This document shows, one piece after another, positions 10,346-20,559 of a DNA stretch of 64,000 nt. Below the pieces are notes generated by a model, which saw only the letters and a program-made list of their open reading frames with translations, searched no databases and was not told where the DNA came from. How positions within the stretch are numbered: the first letter of the stretch is position 1; the number at the start of each line of letters is the position of its first letter. Origin of the DNA: Rhyacophila brunnea. Its lineage: Eukaryota; Arthropoda; Insecta; Trichoptera; Rhyacophilidae. Made by a program: the position numbers and the translations under genes. The stretch covers positions 124,001 through 188,000 of the forward strand of contig JAGYXB010000816.1 in assembly GCA_022495005.1 (NCBI GenBank). Reading direction: 5' to 3'.

Positions 10346-10671
10346 TTGTGTTCAGTATTATTTGGCAAATCATCATGGAAAGATCCACAGTTGTACAGCG
10401 TATACAAATCTAATCGAGCTACGTTCCTAGCATTACGTGAAAATTATTATCAAAATAATCAACCTACAGAGCTTACTATTCGTAATTTAATTGGAAAATT
10501 AATATTTGTGATGTTAAAAATCCAACTCGTCAAAAACGTAAATGTACTGCTGAAAATATCGATGTTGTGAATCAAAGTGTGGATGAAAATCTAGAACGAT
10601 CAATTACACGTCGTTCTCAAGAAGTTGGACTTTCTTATGGCACTACATGGGATATTCTTCATAAAGAATAA
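10346..10671 (+). pseudogene. transposase N-terminal (helix-turn-helix) remnant
   Basis: The first frame encodes VYKSNRATFLALRENYYQNN followed by PTELTIRNLIGKL. Near 10500 it shifts to another frame encoding DVKNPTRQKRKCTAENIDVV, then SITRRSQEVGLSYGTTWDIL and HKE, ending in TAA. The paired helix-turn-helix arrangement (T...I.N.I..F, then I..RSQ..GLS..T.W.ILHK) matches the N-terminus of the Tc/mariner-like transposase proteins, annotated DUF4817 or SETMAR-like, that are common in insects. No DDE catalytic part follows. It lies in the transporter intron between exons 5 and 4, on the opposite strand. Confidence 0.6.
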
Positions 10672-10793
10672 AATACAGTTAATAAAAGAACTTAAACCGA
10701 ATGACAATTGGGTGCGTTAAAATTTTGCTGATTAGAGCAACTTGAAAATATATGTATATATATATATTATTTGATAACCTTATCGATAGATAC

Positions 10794-10915
10794 CTGTCAT
10801 AACGACCGTTCCAACGCTGATGAAAGATGCACCAATGGAGACCACCCTATCTCTGTAAGTGGCACTGTTAAATTCTCCCAAAAAGGCGTACACCACCGAA
10901 GAAGGGCCTGCAGCA
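10794..10915 (-). CDS. SVOP/SV2-like transporter, exon 4
   Basis: This 122-bp exon follows 'tattttag' and ends before 'gtatct'. One base completes a Phe codon (TT|T) split with exon 3. It then encodes AAGPSSVVYAFLGEFNSATY and RDRVVSIGASFISVGTVVMT, ending with the first base of a Gly codon. AAGPSS(V)(V)YA(F)LGEF is the conserved transmembrane-4 signature of insect SVOP-like transporters, and R-D-R is the usual cytoplasmic loop. A second possible acceptor, 'ctgcag', lies 8 bp further in; it would pair in phase only with a different exon-3 donor and would delete AA. A pogo-type MITE starts 19 bp upstream of the acceptor, so branch point and polypyrimidine tract lie at the MITE boundary. Confidence 0.85.
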
Positions 10916-10934
10916 CTAAAATAATTATTTATTA

Positions 10935-11410
10935 CAGTAAAATCTGGATATAACGAACCACGATATAATGAAGTTTGGATATAACGGACAAAATATCCTG
11001 TAATATTTGAAAATTCTTAAAAACATTCTGTTAATGTTATACATCATTAAATCCAAGTGTCACTGCTTTTAACAATGTTCTGCGAATGATAATCTAAATT
11101 ACATGTATTGACTATTCGTCAGATAACGAAATTATACTATATAACACATATTTTCATAATTTTAGAGAGTTGATTATAAAAAAAAGCAGACTTAAAAAGT
11201 GTAAACAAAACTTGATTCTTTTTTCAAAGCAGGATTACCAAAAGCAATCGCGTCGATATCAAACATTAACGTCACTCCACAACGGGTGTGTCTGGATATA
11301 TCATCCGAAGATGAATAAATAGGATTTTGTTTATATTTTTATATAACGGACTTTTGGCTTTAACGGACACCTCATCACCCGCATAAATCCGTTATATCGA
11401 GGTTCTATTG
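10935..11410. mobile_element. pogo/Tigger-like MITE (TA target)
   Basis: A 476-bp element whose ends read CAGTAAAATCTGGATATAAC and, inverted, CAATAGAACCTCGATATAAC, with further 'ataacgga' subterminal repeats. It is flanked by TA on both sides. Ends with 'CAGTAGAACCTCGATATAACGG' character are typical of pogo/Tigger elements. There is no transposase inside. It ends 19 bp from the splice acceptor of transporter exon 4. Confidence 0.8.
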
Positions 11411-11533
11411 TACACTTATTTAATCAGTTAATTTATTAATTATTCTTCCAAATTGAAGTCCTGGAAATTCCAGCCTGATAAAGTAATATATTGTTATGAA
11501 ACAATTACGTCATTAACTTGTTAGTTCACTTAC

Positions 11534-11696
11534 AATATACCTGTTACAAATCTCATGACCGCAAACGTCCATAAGTTTGGACAGAAGCAGGAAATCACGG
11601 AGAAGATTGAAGACAGTACCATCGAGGATATAATCACGGGACGCCTTCCTCTCGTGTCAGCCAAATAGCCCCACATGTGAGAAGTCAATATAATAG
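11534..11696 (-). CDS. SVOP/SV2-like transporter, exon 3
   Basis: This 163-bp exon follows 'ctttccag'. Two bases complete an Ala codon. It encodes IILTSHMWGYLADTRGRRPV, the MFS signature G-x-x-x-D-x-x-G-R-R between transmembrane segments 2 and 3, then IISSMVLSSIFSVISCFCPN and LWTFAVMRFVTGI. I place the donor at 'gtaagtg' (after ATATT), giving phase 2, which matches the 'tattttag' acceptor of exon 4 and yields RFVTGIFAAGPSS. An earlier 'gtatat' donor is possible but weaker and would force a less likely acceptor. Confidence 0.88.
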
Positions 11697-11723
11697 CTGG
11701 AAAGGATTATTAAAGACCCATTT

Positions 11724-12125
11724 ACATGTGCACGGATTTACTGTTGACAGTAAGTATTATCACGGCCGTAACAATAAAATGTATGGGTAAACATGTATTA
11801 TCCTGCAGTTGCAAGCTTGTGTGCATGAATCAAAATGGTTTGAAAGCCTTTGAATTTTCATGCGACAGTAAGATTTTTTCGATCTGCGCCAGCGCAGTAA
11901 AACGATAGTGGCAAACCTGCCGACAAAAAAACGAACTACTTATACTCATTTTGAGGTTAACCGATTTTCACCACCTGTCAAATAGTACCATCAAATGACA
12001 AAATCGCGTCTCGCGTACTCTTGAAGAATGAGATTAGAGAGACAGTTAGCACCTTTACGTGTAAACGGTTATTGTCACGATATGTCAGATACTCATTATT
12101 GCTGCCAGTAAATCCATGCACGTGT
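11724..12125. mobile_element. 402-bp MITE, ACA(T/C)GTGCA(C/T)GGATTTACTG ends
   Basis: Inverted ends ACATGTGCACGGATTTACTG and ACACGTGCATGGATTTACTG bound a non-coding element. A related end appears at about 20457-20485 (tcagcaataaatccatgcacg). The element begins 27 bp from the acceptor of transporter exon 3. Confidence 0.6.
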
Positions 12126-12184
12126 ACAGTCGCTATATGACAATCATGGCCCACGATGACCGATTGGCTTATACGTCGGCTTAT

Positions 12185-12468
12185 AATATCAAATTCAAAT
12201 TTATTTATTTTTACATACGGTGAACATTGCGAATTCTAAATTTTACACGTTCACAACATGACATTTAAAAACAAAGAAATAGTATCAAAACAGTGTAGAG
12301 AAGAAATAAATGTATGCAGTAGGTATTACAAAAAACAGTATGAAAAATAAAGTAAAAAGTACCCACACAAATTATAAAGCATGGAAGCCCTCCGAATCAG
12401 CTAAGTGGACCCTATTTTAAGAATTTATAAAACAACGCCCACCTATTATACTCTCACATAGGTGGAAT
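12185..12468 (-). mobile_element. 3' UTR fragment of a Jockey/CR1-like LINE
   Basis: The segment matches the 3' end of the LINE whose reverse transcriptase lies at 23112-23692. Shared landmarks are 'cgttcacaacatgacattta', 'gaccctattttaagaattta' and 'acaacgcccaccta'. It ends at low coordinates in an AATTCAAATTT-type tail on the opposite strand. A third copy is at 43690-44035. A MITE (12469-12858) was inserted at its inner end. Confidence 0.6.
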
Positions 12469-12858
12469 ATATCGTCGGTGTTTTGTAAAAAGGGCGAATC
12501 AACCATTTTGGCGAAATCGAGTTTTTAATGAAAATACAATATGTACCCCACTAGCTTTGTTGTGTAAAAACGGAGAATTTTTATCTCCACAGGAAAGTAC
12601 TTGAAAACGATAATCGACTAAAATTAAATTAATTAAAATTACGAAATAAAAAGCAAATGTGACATATTAGGCCATTTAAAATATTATATAATAATACCTA
12701 TTATAATGACAGTATTCTTTCTAAGCTTTATTATAAACTTGTTAGATATTTATAATCATCTACAGGTAAAAAACAAATAAATGTCAAAAGTTAAAAACCC
12801 TCCTCCTGTAAAGTAGCATTTTGGTTGATTCGCCCTTTTTACAAAACACCGACGATAT
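12469..12858. mobile_element. 390-bp MITE with ~40-bp TIRs
   Basis: Both ends read ATATCGTCGGTGTTTTGTAA and continue as AAAGGGCGAATCAACCA, nearly perfectly inverted. The interior is AT-rich and non-coding. It is inserted in the LINE 3' UTR at 12185-12468. Confidence 0.75.
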
Positions 12859-12884
12859 CGTAGATCCCATGTTCAGGTCATTGG

Positions 12885-13060
12885 TCTGGCAAATACACAT
12901 ATTGTTTTTTAATTTGTGTTTGGAGTTAGCGTATTAACCTGATATCTATTGGCTATCATTAATTTCTCGTAAAAACAAAAAATCTCTTAATACAAACTTA
13001 CACTCTGTGTATGCCCATATAATCTTATAACGATCGGACATGGTAAAAAAAAATACATGA
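12885..13060 (+). mobile_element. SINE 3' half
   Basis: The segment matches the body of the tRNA-derived SINEs at 28546-28780 and 29107-29345 (tggcaaatacacatattgtt, ggctatcattaatttctcgt, tcttataacgatcggacatg). The tRNA-like head is missing. Similar 3' halves lie at 16665-16790 and 39590-39735. Confidence 0.5.
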
Positions 13061-14030
13061 GGTATCCTCAAGTCCATGGCTCTCCGTTGTCATCACCACT
13101 CTGACATCCGTGGTTTTCCCACCTACACGCCTACACTTCTAGAAATGAATAGATACTGATGATAGACGTAACCACTCACCTACCAGTCGCTGCAACCTGT
13201 TAGACTGCTTTGCCAATTTGACGTTTTTATTGCCAGATCTGGCATTTAATATGCGTCTAATTTAGCGTACCAATTATGCAGTTATGTTTTAGTACCATAA
13301 TAATATGCAGCTTCAAATTTCTCATGGAAAAGCTTCAATACACCAGATTTGTTCGAACGAGCTGGCCTTTTCTACGTAATATACCTATTACCAATAAACT
13401 GAATTTAACATAGTACAATATAAAATTTACTTAATAATTTTTAGTTGTATGATTTTTTTGTTAGCATCTAAACAATATTTTTTTAATCTTAGTTCTTATG
13501 AAAATAATTATGACTTGCATACTTTGAAAACACTTCTGAGAAATATATTATAACTAATAGAAAAAATCTTTTTTTGAAAAAAATACGAAATCCAGCAGGA
13601 TTCAAGCCTAGGTCTCTCGGGATGCGCGACCACGTGTATTGACCACTATGCTATAAGAATCTTATCTAATTGCGACGAATTTTAACTAATGGTTCTTACA
13701 ATACTCTCTGAAGCGCTTTATAAATTGCGTTATTTTTTATTGTATTTAAAAAAAAAGATTTTTTATATTGGTGTTTTCAAATTATGTATGTTCAGTAAAA
13801 AGAATGTTACATTCTTAAATCGTGTGAATTATTCATTTGAATAAAAAAGATACCTAGTCAATTTAATTATGACGTATTTTTTTGAAATGCTGATTTCTCG
13901 TTAATTTTTTAGATTGAGAAAATCTAGCACCTTTTTTACTATTTAGCTTACTTTCTATCCATATCTGGATTTTTTCGCGAATGACAGTTGGCAATACTGG
14001 CGCTGCTAGTAATTGTCGTGTGCGCATGCC
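13061..14030. other. AT-rich intronic sequence
   Basis: Apart from the tRNA-like segment at 13590-13665, I see no feature here. Confidence 0.4.
13590..13665 (-). repeat. tRNA-like SINE head
   Basis: On the minus strand TAGCATAGTGG matches the RNA polymerase III A box, and GGCTTGAATCC, about 40 bp later, is close to the B box GGTTCGANTCC. The sequence does not fold into a full cloverleaf that I can confirm, so I read it as a SINE head rather than a working tRNA gene. Confidence 0.4.
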
Positions 14031-14034
14031 TTAA

Positions 14035-14398
14035 GAGCATACTTCAGTGAAACGGCAAATAATTTTCAACAGTAGGTGGAACGAAATTTCGCAGTCGTCG
14101 CCAATGGGAGACTGACAGCCGAGGTGTGAGCACGTCAATTTGTTTTGTGATGGCATCGGAGGAATATATTCTTAAATCGTGTAAAGATGACTAAAAAACG
14201 TTCCGCATGTACTTGAAAAATAAATCATGTCAATGAATATACTATTAATATTATAAATATAATAATAAACATAACATTAAATGGACGCATGTTGGATTTA
14301 TACGATTAATTATATTTCGTTCGGCACGCGTCATTTTCACAATCCGGGCATCGCCTAGCCACGATCTTTTTAGACCATGTCTCAACTGAGGTATAGCC
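14035..14398 (+). mobile_element. TTAA-flanked MITE, copy 1
   Basis: A 364-bp element between TTAA at 14031-14034 and TTAA at 14399-14402. Inverted ends are GAGCATACTTCAGTGAA and GGCTATACCTCAGTTGA. Sister copies are at 38877-39477 (-), 59372-59739 (+) and 60177-60541 (+). Exact TTAA on both sides is the piggyBac rule, although a TTA or TAA target of the Harbinger type cannot be excluded. A 14-codon ATG frame (14150-14194) is kept in three copies. The element ends 36 bp from the exon-2 donor of the transporter. Confidence 0.75.
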
Positions 14399-14437
14399 TT
14401 AAGACAAAGGACAAAGATGAAAAATAATCCAACCTAC

Positions 14438-14599
14438 CAGCAAATGGTATAGCTCCCAACCAGCCCTTCTGTGCCGTAGTCAAGCTGAGGTCACATTGTG
14501 CCGCCGGGATTATAAAGCTAAGTCCCAATGTTTCAAATATCATTCCTACCAATATTGTTCCGCACAATAACAGAAGAGATACGTTGAATTTTCCGAACC
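14438..14599 (-). CDS. SVOP/SV2-like transporter, exon 2
   Basis: This 162-bp exon has a 'cttttcag' acceptor and a 'gtaggt' donor. Two bases complete Gly16. It encodes FGKFNVSLLLLCGTILVGMI, then FETLGLSFIIPAAQCDLSLT and TAQKGWLGAIPFA. The pattern G-x-G-K-F-(N)-(x)3-L, then E-x-x-(x)-L-(S)-(F)-(I)-x-P-(A)-(A)-(x)-C-D-L, then (T)-(x)-x-(x)-K-G-x-L is the first transmembrane segment and following loop of SVOP/SV2-like proteins. The exon ends in phase 1. Confidence 0.92.
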
Positions 14600-15183
14600 C
14601 TGAAAAGAAAATATTAAATTTAATACTATGCATTTAATACGGTGGTATAGTAGTATGTTGTAGAGCGCCCGTCTTTGAACTCATAAAAATGCGAATTCAA
14701 TCCTGTATCTGGAAGAAATACAATATATTTCAATATGGGCCCAATAAGGGCGAATAGCTAAAAACGATTTTAGTTTAAAAGCTGAGTATAAGGGCCTTCA
14801 CAGAGTTAGTGTTGCATTAACAACCTCTTTACATAGCGAGACTGGGGGAACAAACACATAAGTCGAATTTTACGATTTTTTTAAATTGTTTTTATTATTG
14901 TATTATTTTATATTTTTCTAAAAGAAGTAATGTGCATAAAAAATCAATGACCAATTTTAAAATGATAATTTTTAAAAATTAGTGAAAGATTTCTCTGAAG
15001 AAATGTAAACATGCAATATTGACTTCTATGATTGTTCTCCCCCAACAAATTTTTCGTTGAATAGTTTTTTTTTTTTTAATTATGCAAGTGCAAGTATAAT
15101 AAAACATTTTTTTAAATTTTTTTTTATTCAACGAATAATTCACAAGATTTGAGAATGTAATATTTTTTATATTGAACATACAT

Positions 15184-15344
15184 AAAAAATACGACGCCCG
15201 ACGAGACTTGAATCCGTATCTACTGGAATTTGCTTTACCATTTGATAAGCATTTCAAGATATAAAAACGACTAGTTAATTTCATCGTAATTATATAGGAT
15301 GCTCGATATGGTTTCAAGTCCCGTCGGGCGTTGTATTTTTTCAA
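15184..15344. repeat. inverted repeat with tRNA B-box-like arms
   Basis: The arm at about 15184-15221 is an inverted copy of 15308-15344 (gtttcaagtcccgtcgggcg and its complement). Each arm contains a B-box-like motif, GGTTTCAAGTCCC or GGATTCAAGTCTC. The arrangement suggests two oppositely oriented SINE pieces or a small foldback element. The long minus-strand open frame across it is rich in Lys, Phe and Ile and looks spurious. Confidence 0.45.
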
Positions 15345-15885
15345 TGATTTTTTTTTATATTATGTGTATATTATTATCTAAACTGTTTTCAAATTATATA
15401 AATGTTATAATAATATATAACTTACCTATCACATAGTTTCAGTTTTAATAAAGTACTTTATTTAATCTATTTTTAGTTAATTAATTAGTTTATTATTGTG
15501 ATTAGATAAGACATTTACCATTGTTCAGGATATATTTCTTATAATATATTATGTATTAAACTAAACACATGCCACCGTATCACAAGGAATGATCTTGAAT
15601 AAATCATTTCAAGGTTTACTGAATCAAATATTATAATTGTAATTAATTGAAATATAGCACTTTGAATTGACTCTATCTCCTGACTACGATTAAAATAGTG
15701 TACCGCGTATTAACAAAAGAATAGATGGTTCTTAATTTAAAACTTAGGTATACTTAAACTAATATAGATATAAATCAAAATATGTTTATTTGATTTCCTT
15801 TTCATACTTTGTCTCAACTGACATCTACAACGATATAATGTTGGTTTGTTCAAATTACCTTTCAAATTAAAAAAAAAAAAAATAC

Positions 15886-15931
15886 CTGTCAGCATCAAGG
15901 CGTCTTCCAAATTCATTTCTTTCGTATGCAT
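15886..15931 (-). CDS. SVOP/SV2-like transporter, exon 1 with start codon
   Basis: The 46 coding bases start at ATG 15931-15929 and encode MHTKEMNLEDALMLTG, ending ACA G before 'gtattt' in phase 1. This joins exon 2 to give LMLTG-FGKFN, which is how SVOP-like proteins begin: a short acidic N-terminus with (L)EDAL and then G-x-G-K-F. The upstream in-frame sequence has a stop (TTTAAA context, then TAA within 30 bp), so this Met is the natural start, although Met6 is also possible. The short N-terminus suggests an SVOP-like protein rather than vertebrate SV2. Membrane location and a role in organic-solute transport are inferred from the family only. Confidence 0.85.
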
Positions 15932-16189
15932 TTTAAATTATTTGTCTTTGGTTTGTACTTATTAAATAAATTAATCGATACAGAGTTTCAGCTCATTTAG
16001 ATATATTTAGTTACTATATTCGTGTCAGTATCTGAAAATATAAAAACAGTTTTAAAAGTCTTGATAGTTTTTAATATATGTACACTAATTTACTCCTGGT
16101 TCTCGAACCTGCTATCTACGAATTCAGCTGAGGGCATTTTGTCCACTCATCTGTGCGAGCAATGCTTGTAAGATAAATAATCATCACCA

Positions 16190-16470
16190 CAGAACAGATA
16201 ATAAATAGAATGCCAATAGGAATGTGTGAGTATTCTACGAAAATGAAGCACGCATTATGCACGTGCAATAGTGTGTGTAATACACCAACATTAAATGAGC
16301 GTAAATGCATAAACCGAGAGCAGTTTTCAGTATTCGACGTTAAACGTATTCTAGACACATATGTAAGTTTAACCCGGATTCATCCTTACTCGAGTCGGTT
16401 ACCTGCTATCGCCTTACCCGTTGTGTATTTCAGTTCCCATTATTTCTGAGTTCCCTGATCATCACCATTG
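16190..16470 (+). repeat. dispersed repeat related to the 174-bp satellite
   Basis: The segment contains gtgtgagtattctacgaaaa, cgtgcaatagtgtgtgt, gcataaaccgagagcag and 'cccattatttctgagttccc'. Read in reverse this last half is the 174-bp satellite unit at 18105. Other copies are 17130-17345 (-), 19826-20050 (-), 46255-46475 (+), 54440-54735 (+) and 58950-59240 (-). No coding potential. Confidence 0.65.
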
Positions 16471-16664
16471 TCACGAGGAGTGTGACAGCGTTAAGTGTGT
16501 CTTTTGGCAATATTCTCTGGAGCTGCCCTTAATATACGTCTGGTAATTTGCACGAAATCACTCGTGCGAATGAAAACTGGCAGAAACCATCAGACCGATT
16601 CACGAATGGCAGAAAAATAATTTTCATAGATTGTTACGATATATTATATTTGAAAAAAAAAATA

Positions 16665-16790
16665 TTCACATGCAGTTTTTTAATGTGTATTTGAACACAG
16701 AGTATGAATCTAATATATTGAAATCTGTTAATACATCCTTCATTCTGTGGATACCCATATGAGGATCTTAGGATCTAACATGGTGATGTA
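16665..16790 (+). mobile_element. SINE 3' half
   Basis: The segment matches the body of the SINE at 28546-28780 (gtgtatttgaacacagagta, taatacatccttcattctgt, atatgaggatcttaggatct) without the tRNA-like head. Sequence between here and 17130 shows nothing further. Confidence 0.4.
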
Positions 16791-17129
16791 ATGAAATGTA
16801 ATTCAGAGAACTGAATACGTATTATGTCCAAATACTTAATAATTACTGTAAGTAAGTCACCGTTTGGTCATTCTGAATGCTTCCAGTAGTTACCTACCTA
16901 CTTATATTTAAAGATATTTTCTATAATATTTTAAATACCTGTGTTTTTGCCTACTATTTAAAAACTTATTTTTTAAATTCCTACAAATTTACGCTTCGGC
17001 CAAGAATGACTAAGTTCATTTGGCTTGTTTTTTTGTCATTAAAGTTCTAAATAATTTCGGCCAATTTTACTTCGTACAAATTACGCGTAGGTTACTATCC
17101 TTACCGAAAGGTTCACTAGTGCATCTTGT

Positions 17130-17345
17130 CAAGACACATCATACGTCGAATACTGACACCTGCTCTCGGTTTATGCATTGACGCTTATTAAATATCGGTG
17201 TATTACACACACTATTGCACGTCTTCATTTTCATTTGTTCATTTTCGTAGAACACTCACATATTCAAAACCATGCGTCAAAATTTACGGTATTGGTATTA
17301 TAGCATATCGGAATTCTATTTATTACCTGTTCTGTATAAGCACTA
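17130..17345 (-). repeat. dispersed repeat related to the 174-bp satellite
   Basis: A reverse-oriented copy (cgtcgaatactgacacctgc, tctcggtttatgcattgacg). It lies 0.8 kb left of the satellite array and matches the sequence directly after the array's last unit. Confidence 0.6.
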
Positions 17346-18104
17346 TTTGAAAATTCAATGATATTTGCGACATTGCTATTAATAATTACACAATTAATGT
17401 GCACCAGATCCGATGACATTTAACAGAATACTAGCATAGACAGTAGACACACCACTATTGTTACAACTAATATTACACTTCAAACAGTATATTACATAAA
17501 TTAGATTATAATATATTCAAATTAATTGAGATTTCGATAATATTGAAATATCAACACAAACATAAACGAAGAAACATATGATAGTATAGGCACAAAGAAA
17601 CGTCATAAGTTTGAATATTAGGAAAAGTCTATGAATATCTAAAATAGCTTATATAAAAAAATATTTGGAAGTATTCCAAAGATATTATTATTATCTTATG
17701 TTAGAATTGAGTATTATTTAATACTTTTGTAGTTAATAGTTTTTTGTTTTAATTATCTTTATTTTACTTATATACCTAGATACAACGTATAGCTGAGGAA
17801 TTTCCAGACGTATAAAAATCTTAAATAACTTAATATTATACAGTACCTATACACCGACGCAACAATGAACGTAAAGCCAGCCGTTTGAGCTCGGCGGCAC
17901 TACTAACGTGTCGTCAGACGACATCACTGATACGAAAAGCTGTTGTCTAGCTTGTCTCGCGCACAAAAATACAATTTATACAAATAATATTAGTAATAAA
18001 CAAGACATTCAAGACTTCACAAAATACATTGAGTATGTAGTTATGATTTCAAATATATTGAAGAAAGCCGTAATATATATTATACAGATGGGGTTTAAAC
18101 ATAT
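17346..18104. other. AT-rich spacer, nothing recognised
   Basis: No gene, transposon end or RNA is apparent. A small plus-strand open frame at 17908-18126 runs into the satellite and is probably chance. Confidence 0.4.
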
Positions 18105-19825
18105 GAAAGTGGGTTACATATTGTAAATAATTGTACGTAACACTGAACTCAGAAATAATGGGAACTGAAATACCTAACAGGTAAGAAGAAGCAGGCAACC
18201 GATCTCGAGTAAGGAAGAATACGGGATAAATTTAAACACAATATGTCAAGAATAGATATGTCATACGTCGAATGTCGTGAAAGTGGGTTACATATTGTAA
18301 ATAATTGTACGTAACACTGAACTCAGAAATAATGGGAACTAAAATACCTAACAGGTAAGGAGAAGCAGGCAACCGATCTCGAGTAAGGAAGAATACGGGA
18401 TAAATTTAAACACAATATGTCAAGAATAGATATGTCATACGTCGAATGTCGTGAAAGTGGGTTACATATTGTAAATAATTGTACGTAACACTGAACTCAG
18501 AAATAATGGGAACTAAAATACCTAACAGGTAAGGAGAAGCAGGCAACCGATCTCGAGTAAGGAAGAATACGGGATAAATTTAAACACAATATGTCAAGAA
18601 TAGATATGTCATACGTCGAATGTCGTGAAAGTGGGTGACATATTGTAAATAATTGTACGTAACACTGAACTCAGAAATAATGGGAACTGAAATACCTAAC
18701 AGGTAAGGAGAAGCAGGCAACCGATCTCGAGTAAGGAAGAATACGGGATAAATTTAAACACAATATGTCAAGAATAGATATGTCATACGTCGAATGTCGT
18801 GAAAGTGGGTGACATATTGTAAATAATTGTACGTAACACTGAACTCAGAAATAATGGGAACTGAAATACCTAACAGGTAAGGAGAAGCAGGCAACCGATC
18901 TCGAGTAAGGAAGAATACGGGATAAATTTAAACACAATATGTCAAGAATATATATCATACGTCGAATGTCGTGAAAGTGGGTGACATATTGTAAATAATT
19001 GTACGTAACACTGAACTCAGAAATAATGGGAACTGAAATACCTAACAGGTAAGGAGAAGCAGGCAACCGATCTCGAGTAAGGAAGAACAGGATAAATTTA
19101 AACACAATATGTCAAGAATATATGTCATACGTCGAACGTGAAAAGTAAGGACATATTGTAAATAATTGTACGTAACACTGAACTCAGAAATAATGGGAAC
19201 TGAAATACCTAACAGGTAAGGAGAAGCAGGCAACCGATCTCGAGTAAGGAAGAATACGGGATAATTTAAACACAATATGTCAAGAATAGATATGTCATAC
19301 GTCGAATGTCGTGAAAGTGGGTGACATATTGTAAATAATTGTACGTAACACTGAACTCAGAAATAATGGGAACTGAAATACCTAACAGGTAAGGAGAAGC
19401 AGGCAACCGATCTCGAGTAAGGAAGAATACGGGATAAATTTAAACACAATATGTCAAGAATAGATATGTCATACGTCGAATGTCGTGAAAGTGGGTGACA
19501 TATTGTAAATAATTGTACGTAACACTGAACTCAGAAATAATGGGAACTGAAATACCTAACAGGTAAGGAGAAGCAGGCAACCGATCTCGAGTAAGGAAGA
19601 ATACGGGATAAATTTAAACACAATATGTCAAGAATAGATATGTCATACGTCGAATGTCGTGAAAGTGGGTTACATATTGTAAGTAATTGTACGTAACAGT
19701 GCACTCAGAAATCAAGGGAACTGAAATACCTAACAGGTAAGGAGAAGCAGGCAACCGATCTCGACTAAGGAAGAATACGGGTTAAATTTAAACACGTGTC
19801 AAGAATACGTCATACGTCGAATACT
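18105..19825. repeat. tandem array, ten units of ~174 bp
   Basis: Units start at the motif gaaagtggg at 18105, 18279, 18453, 18627, 18801, 18973, 19140, 19313, 19487 and 19661. Spacings are 174, 174, 174, 174, 172, 167, 173, 174 and 174 bp. Units are nearly identical. Units 2 and 3 share 'gggaactaaaat' where others have 'gggaactgaaat'. Units 1-3 and 10 have 'gggttacat' where most of 4-9 have 'gggtgacat', which points to recent local duplication. The unit's second half is the same sequence, in reverse, as the end of the dispersed repeat at 16190-16470. Minus-strand open frames across it are by-products. Confidence 0.95.
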
Positions 19826-20050
19826 GACAACTGCTCTCGGTTTATGCATTGACGCTCATTTAATATTGGTGTATTACATACACTATTGTACGTCTAATAA
19901 TGCCTGGTTAATTTTTGTAGGACACTCACATATTCAAAACCCTGCGTCAAAATTTACTGTATTGGTATATTGCCTATTGGAATTATATTTATTATCTGTT
20001 GTGTGGTACGTAAGTGTTACATTTAGCTGTATCACAGTTCATCGTGACAA
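19826..20050 (-). repeat. dispersed repeat continuing from the satellite
   Basis: Directly after the last unit the sequence continues as the rest of the dispersed repeat (ctgctctcggtttatgcatt, acactcacatattcaaaacc), as in the copies at 17130 and 58950. This shows the array lies inside one copy of that repeat. Confidence 0.7.
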
Positions 20051-20559
20051 ATAAGTGGTTGTATATCAATAATATCAAAAAAAATATCGTTAAGCATTGC
20101 AGACAGTAGTGTTCAAATTTTATTAGATTCAATAAGAACATTAATTTGATATTGATCGATATCAAAAATATGATAATAACGATTTATATAAATATATACT
20201 ATATGATTGTATTTCACTTGTATTAAGGAGGTTTTATTACGTATTTTTAAGTGTTTTATTTAGATATGAATTTGATTTCTCTGCTATACTGCCATGGGTT
20301 TCCAATATAATATCTCACGATGAGGCGTCATACGCGAAACTGCATACAAACTGGACACGATGAAGGTGAAGCAAAAATAAATGTACGGCCTGAGTGGACA
20401 GCGTTCGGCGGGGCGTGAGCACCGTGCGTAACTCAAACGTATAACCGATAATACCTACTGTCAGCAATAAATCCATGCACGAGTAAACGGGGTATTAGTA
20501 AGTTTTGTGAATGACAATGTTATTAGATACTTATGTAATTTCGTCAGAGACACTTTTAT

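Noticed and set aside
14640..14710. tRNA-like sequence (tggtatagtagtatg ... gaattcaatcc).
   Set aside because: The A and B boxes are degraded and no cloverleaf is apparent. At most a decayed SINE head.
14979..15344. A 121-codon minus-strand open frame.
   Set aside because: Lys/Phe/Ile-rich low-complexity sequence over an inverted repeat, with no domain or splice signal.
18845..19275. Overlapping minus-strand open frames across the tandem array that look like repeated proteins (FLTRDRLPASPYLLGISVP).
   Set aside because: They arise because the 174-bp period is divisible by 3 and lacks stops in that frame. Single dispersed copies of the repeat do not keep the frame.
18105..19825. CRISPR-like array.
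   Set aside because: The repeats are contiguous, with no spacers, in a eukaryotic setting.
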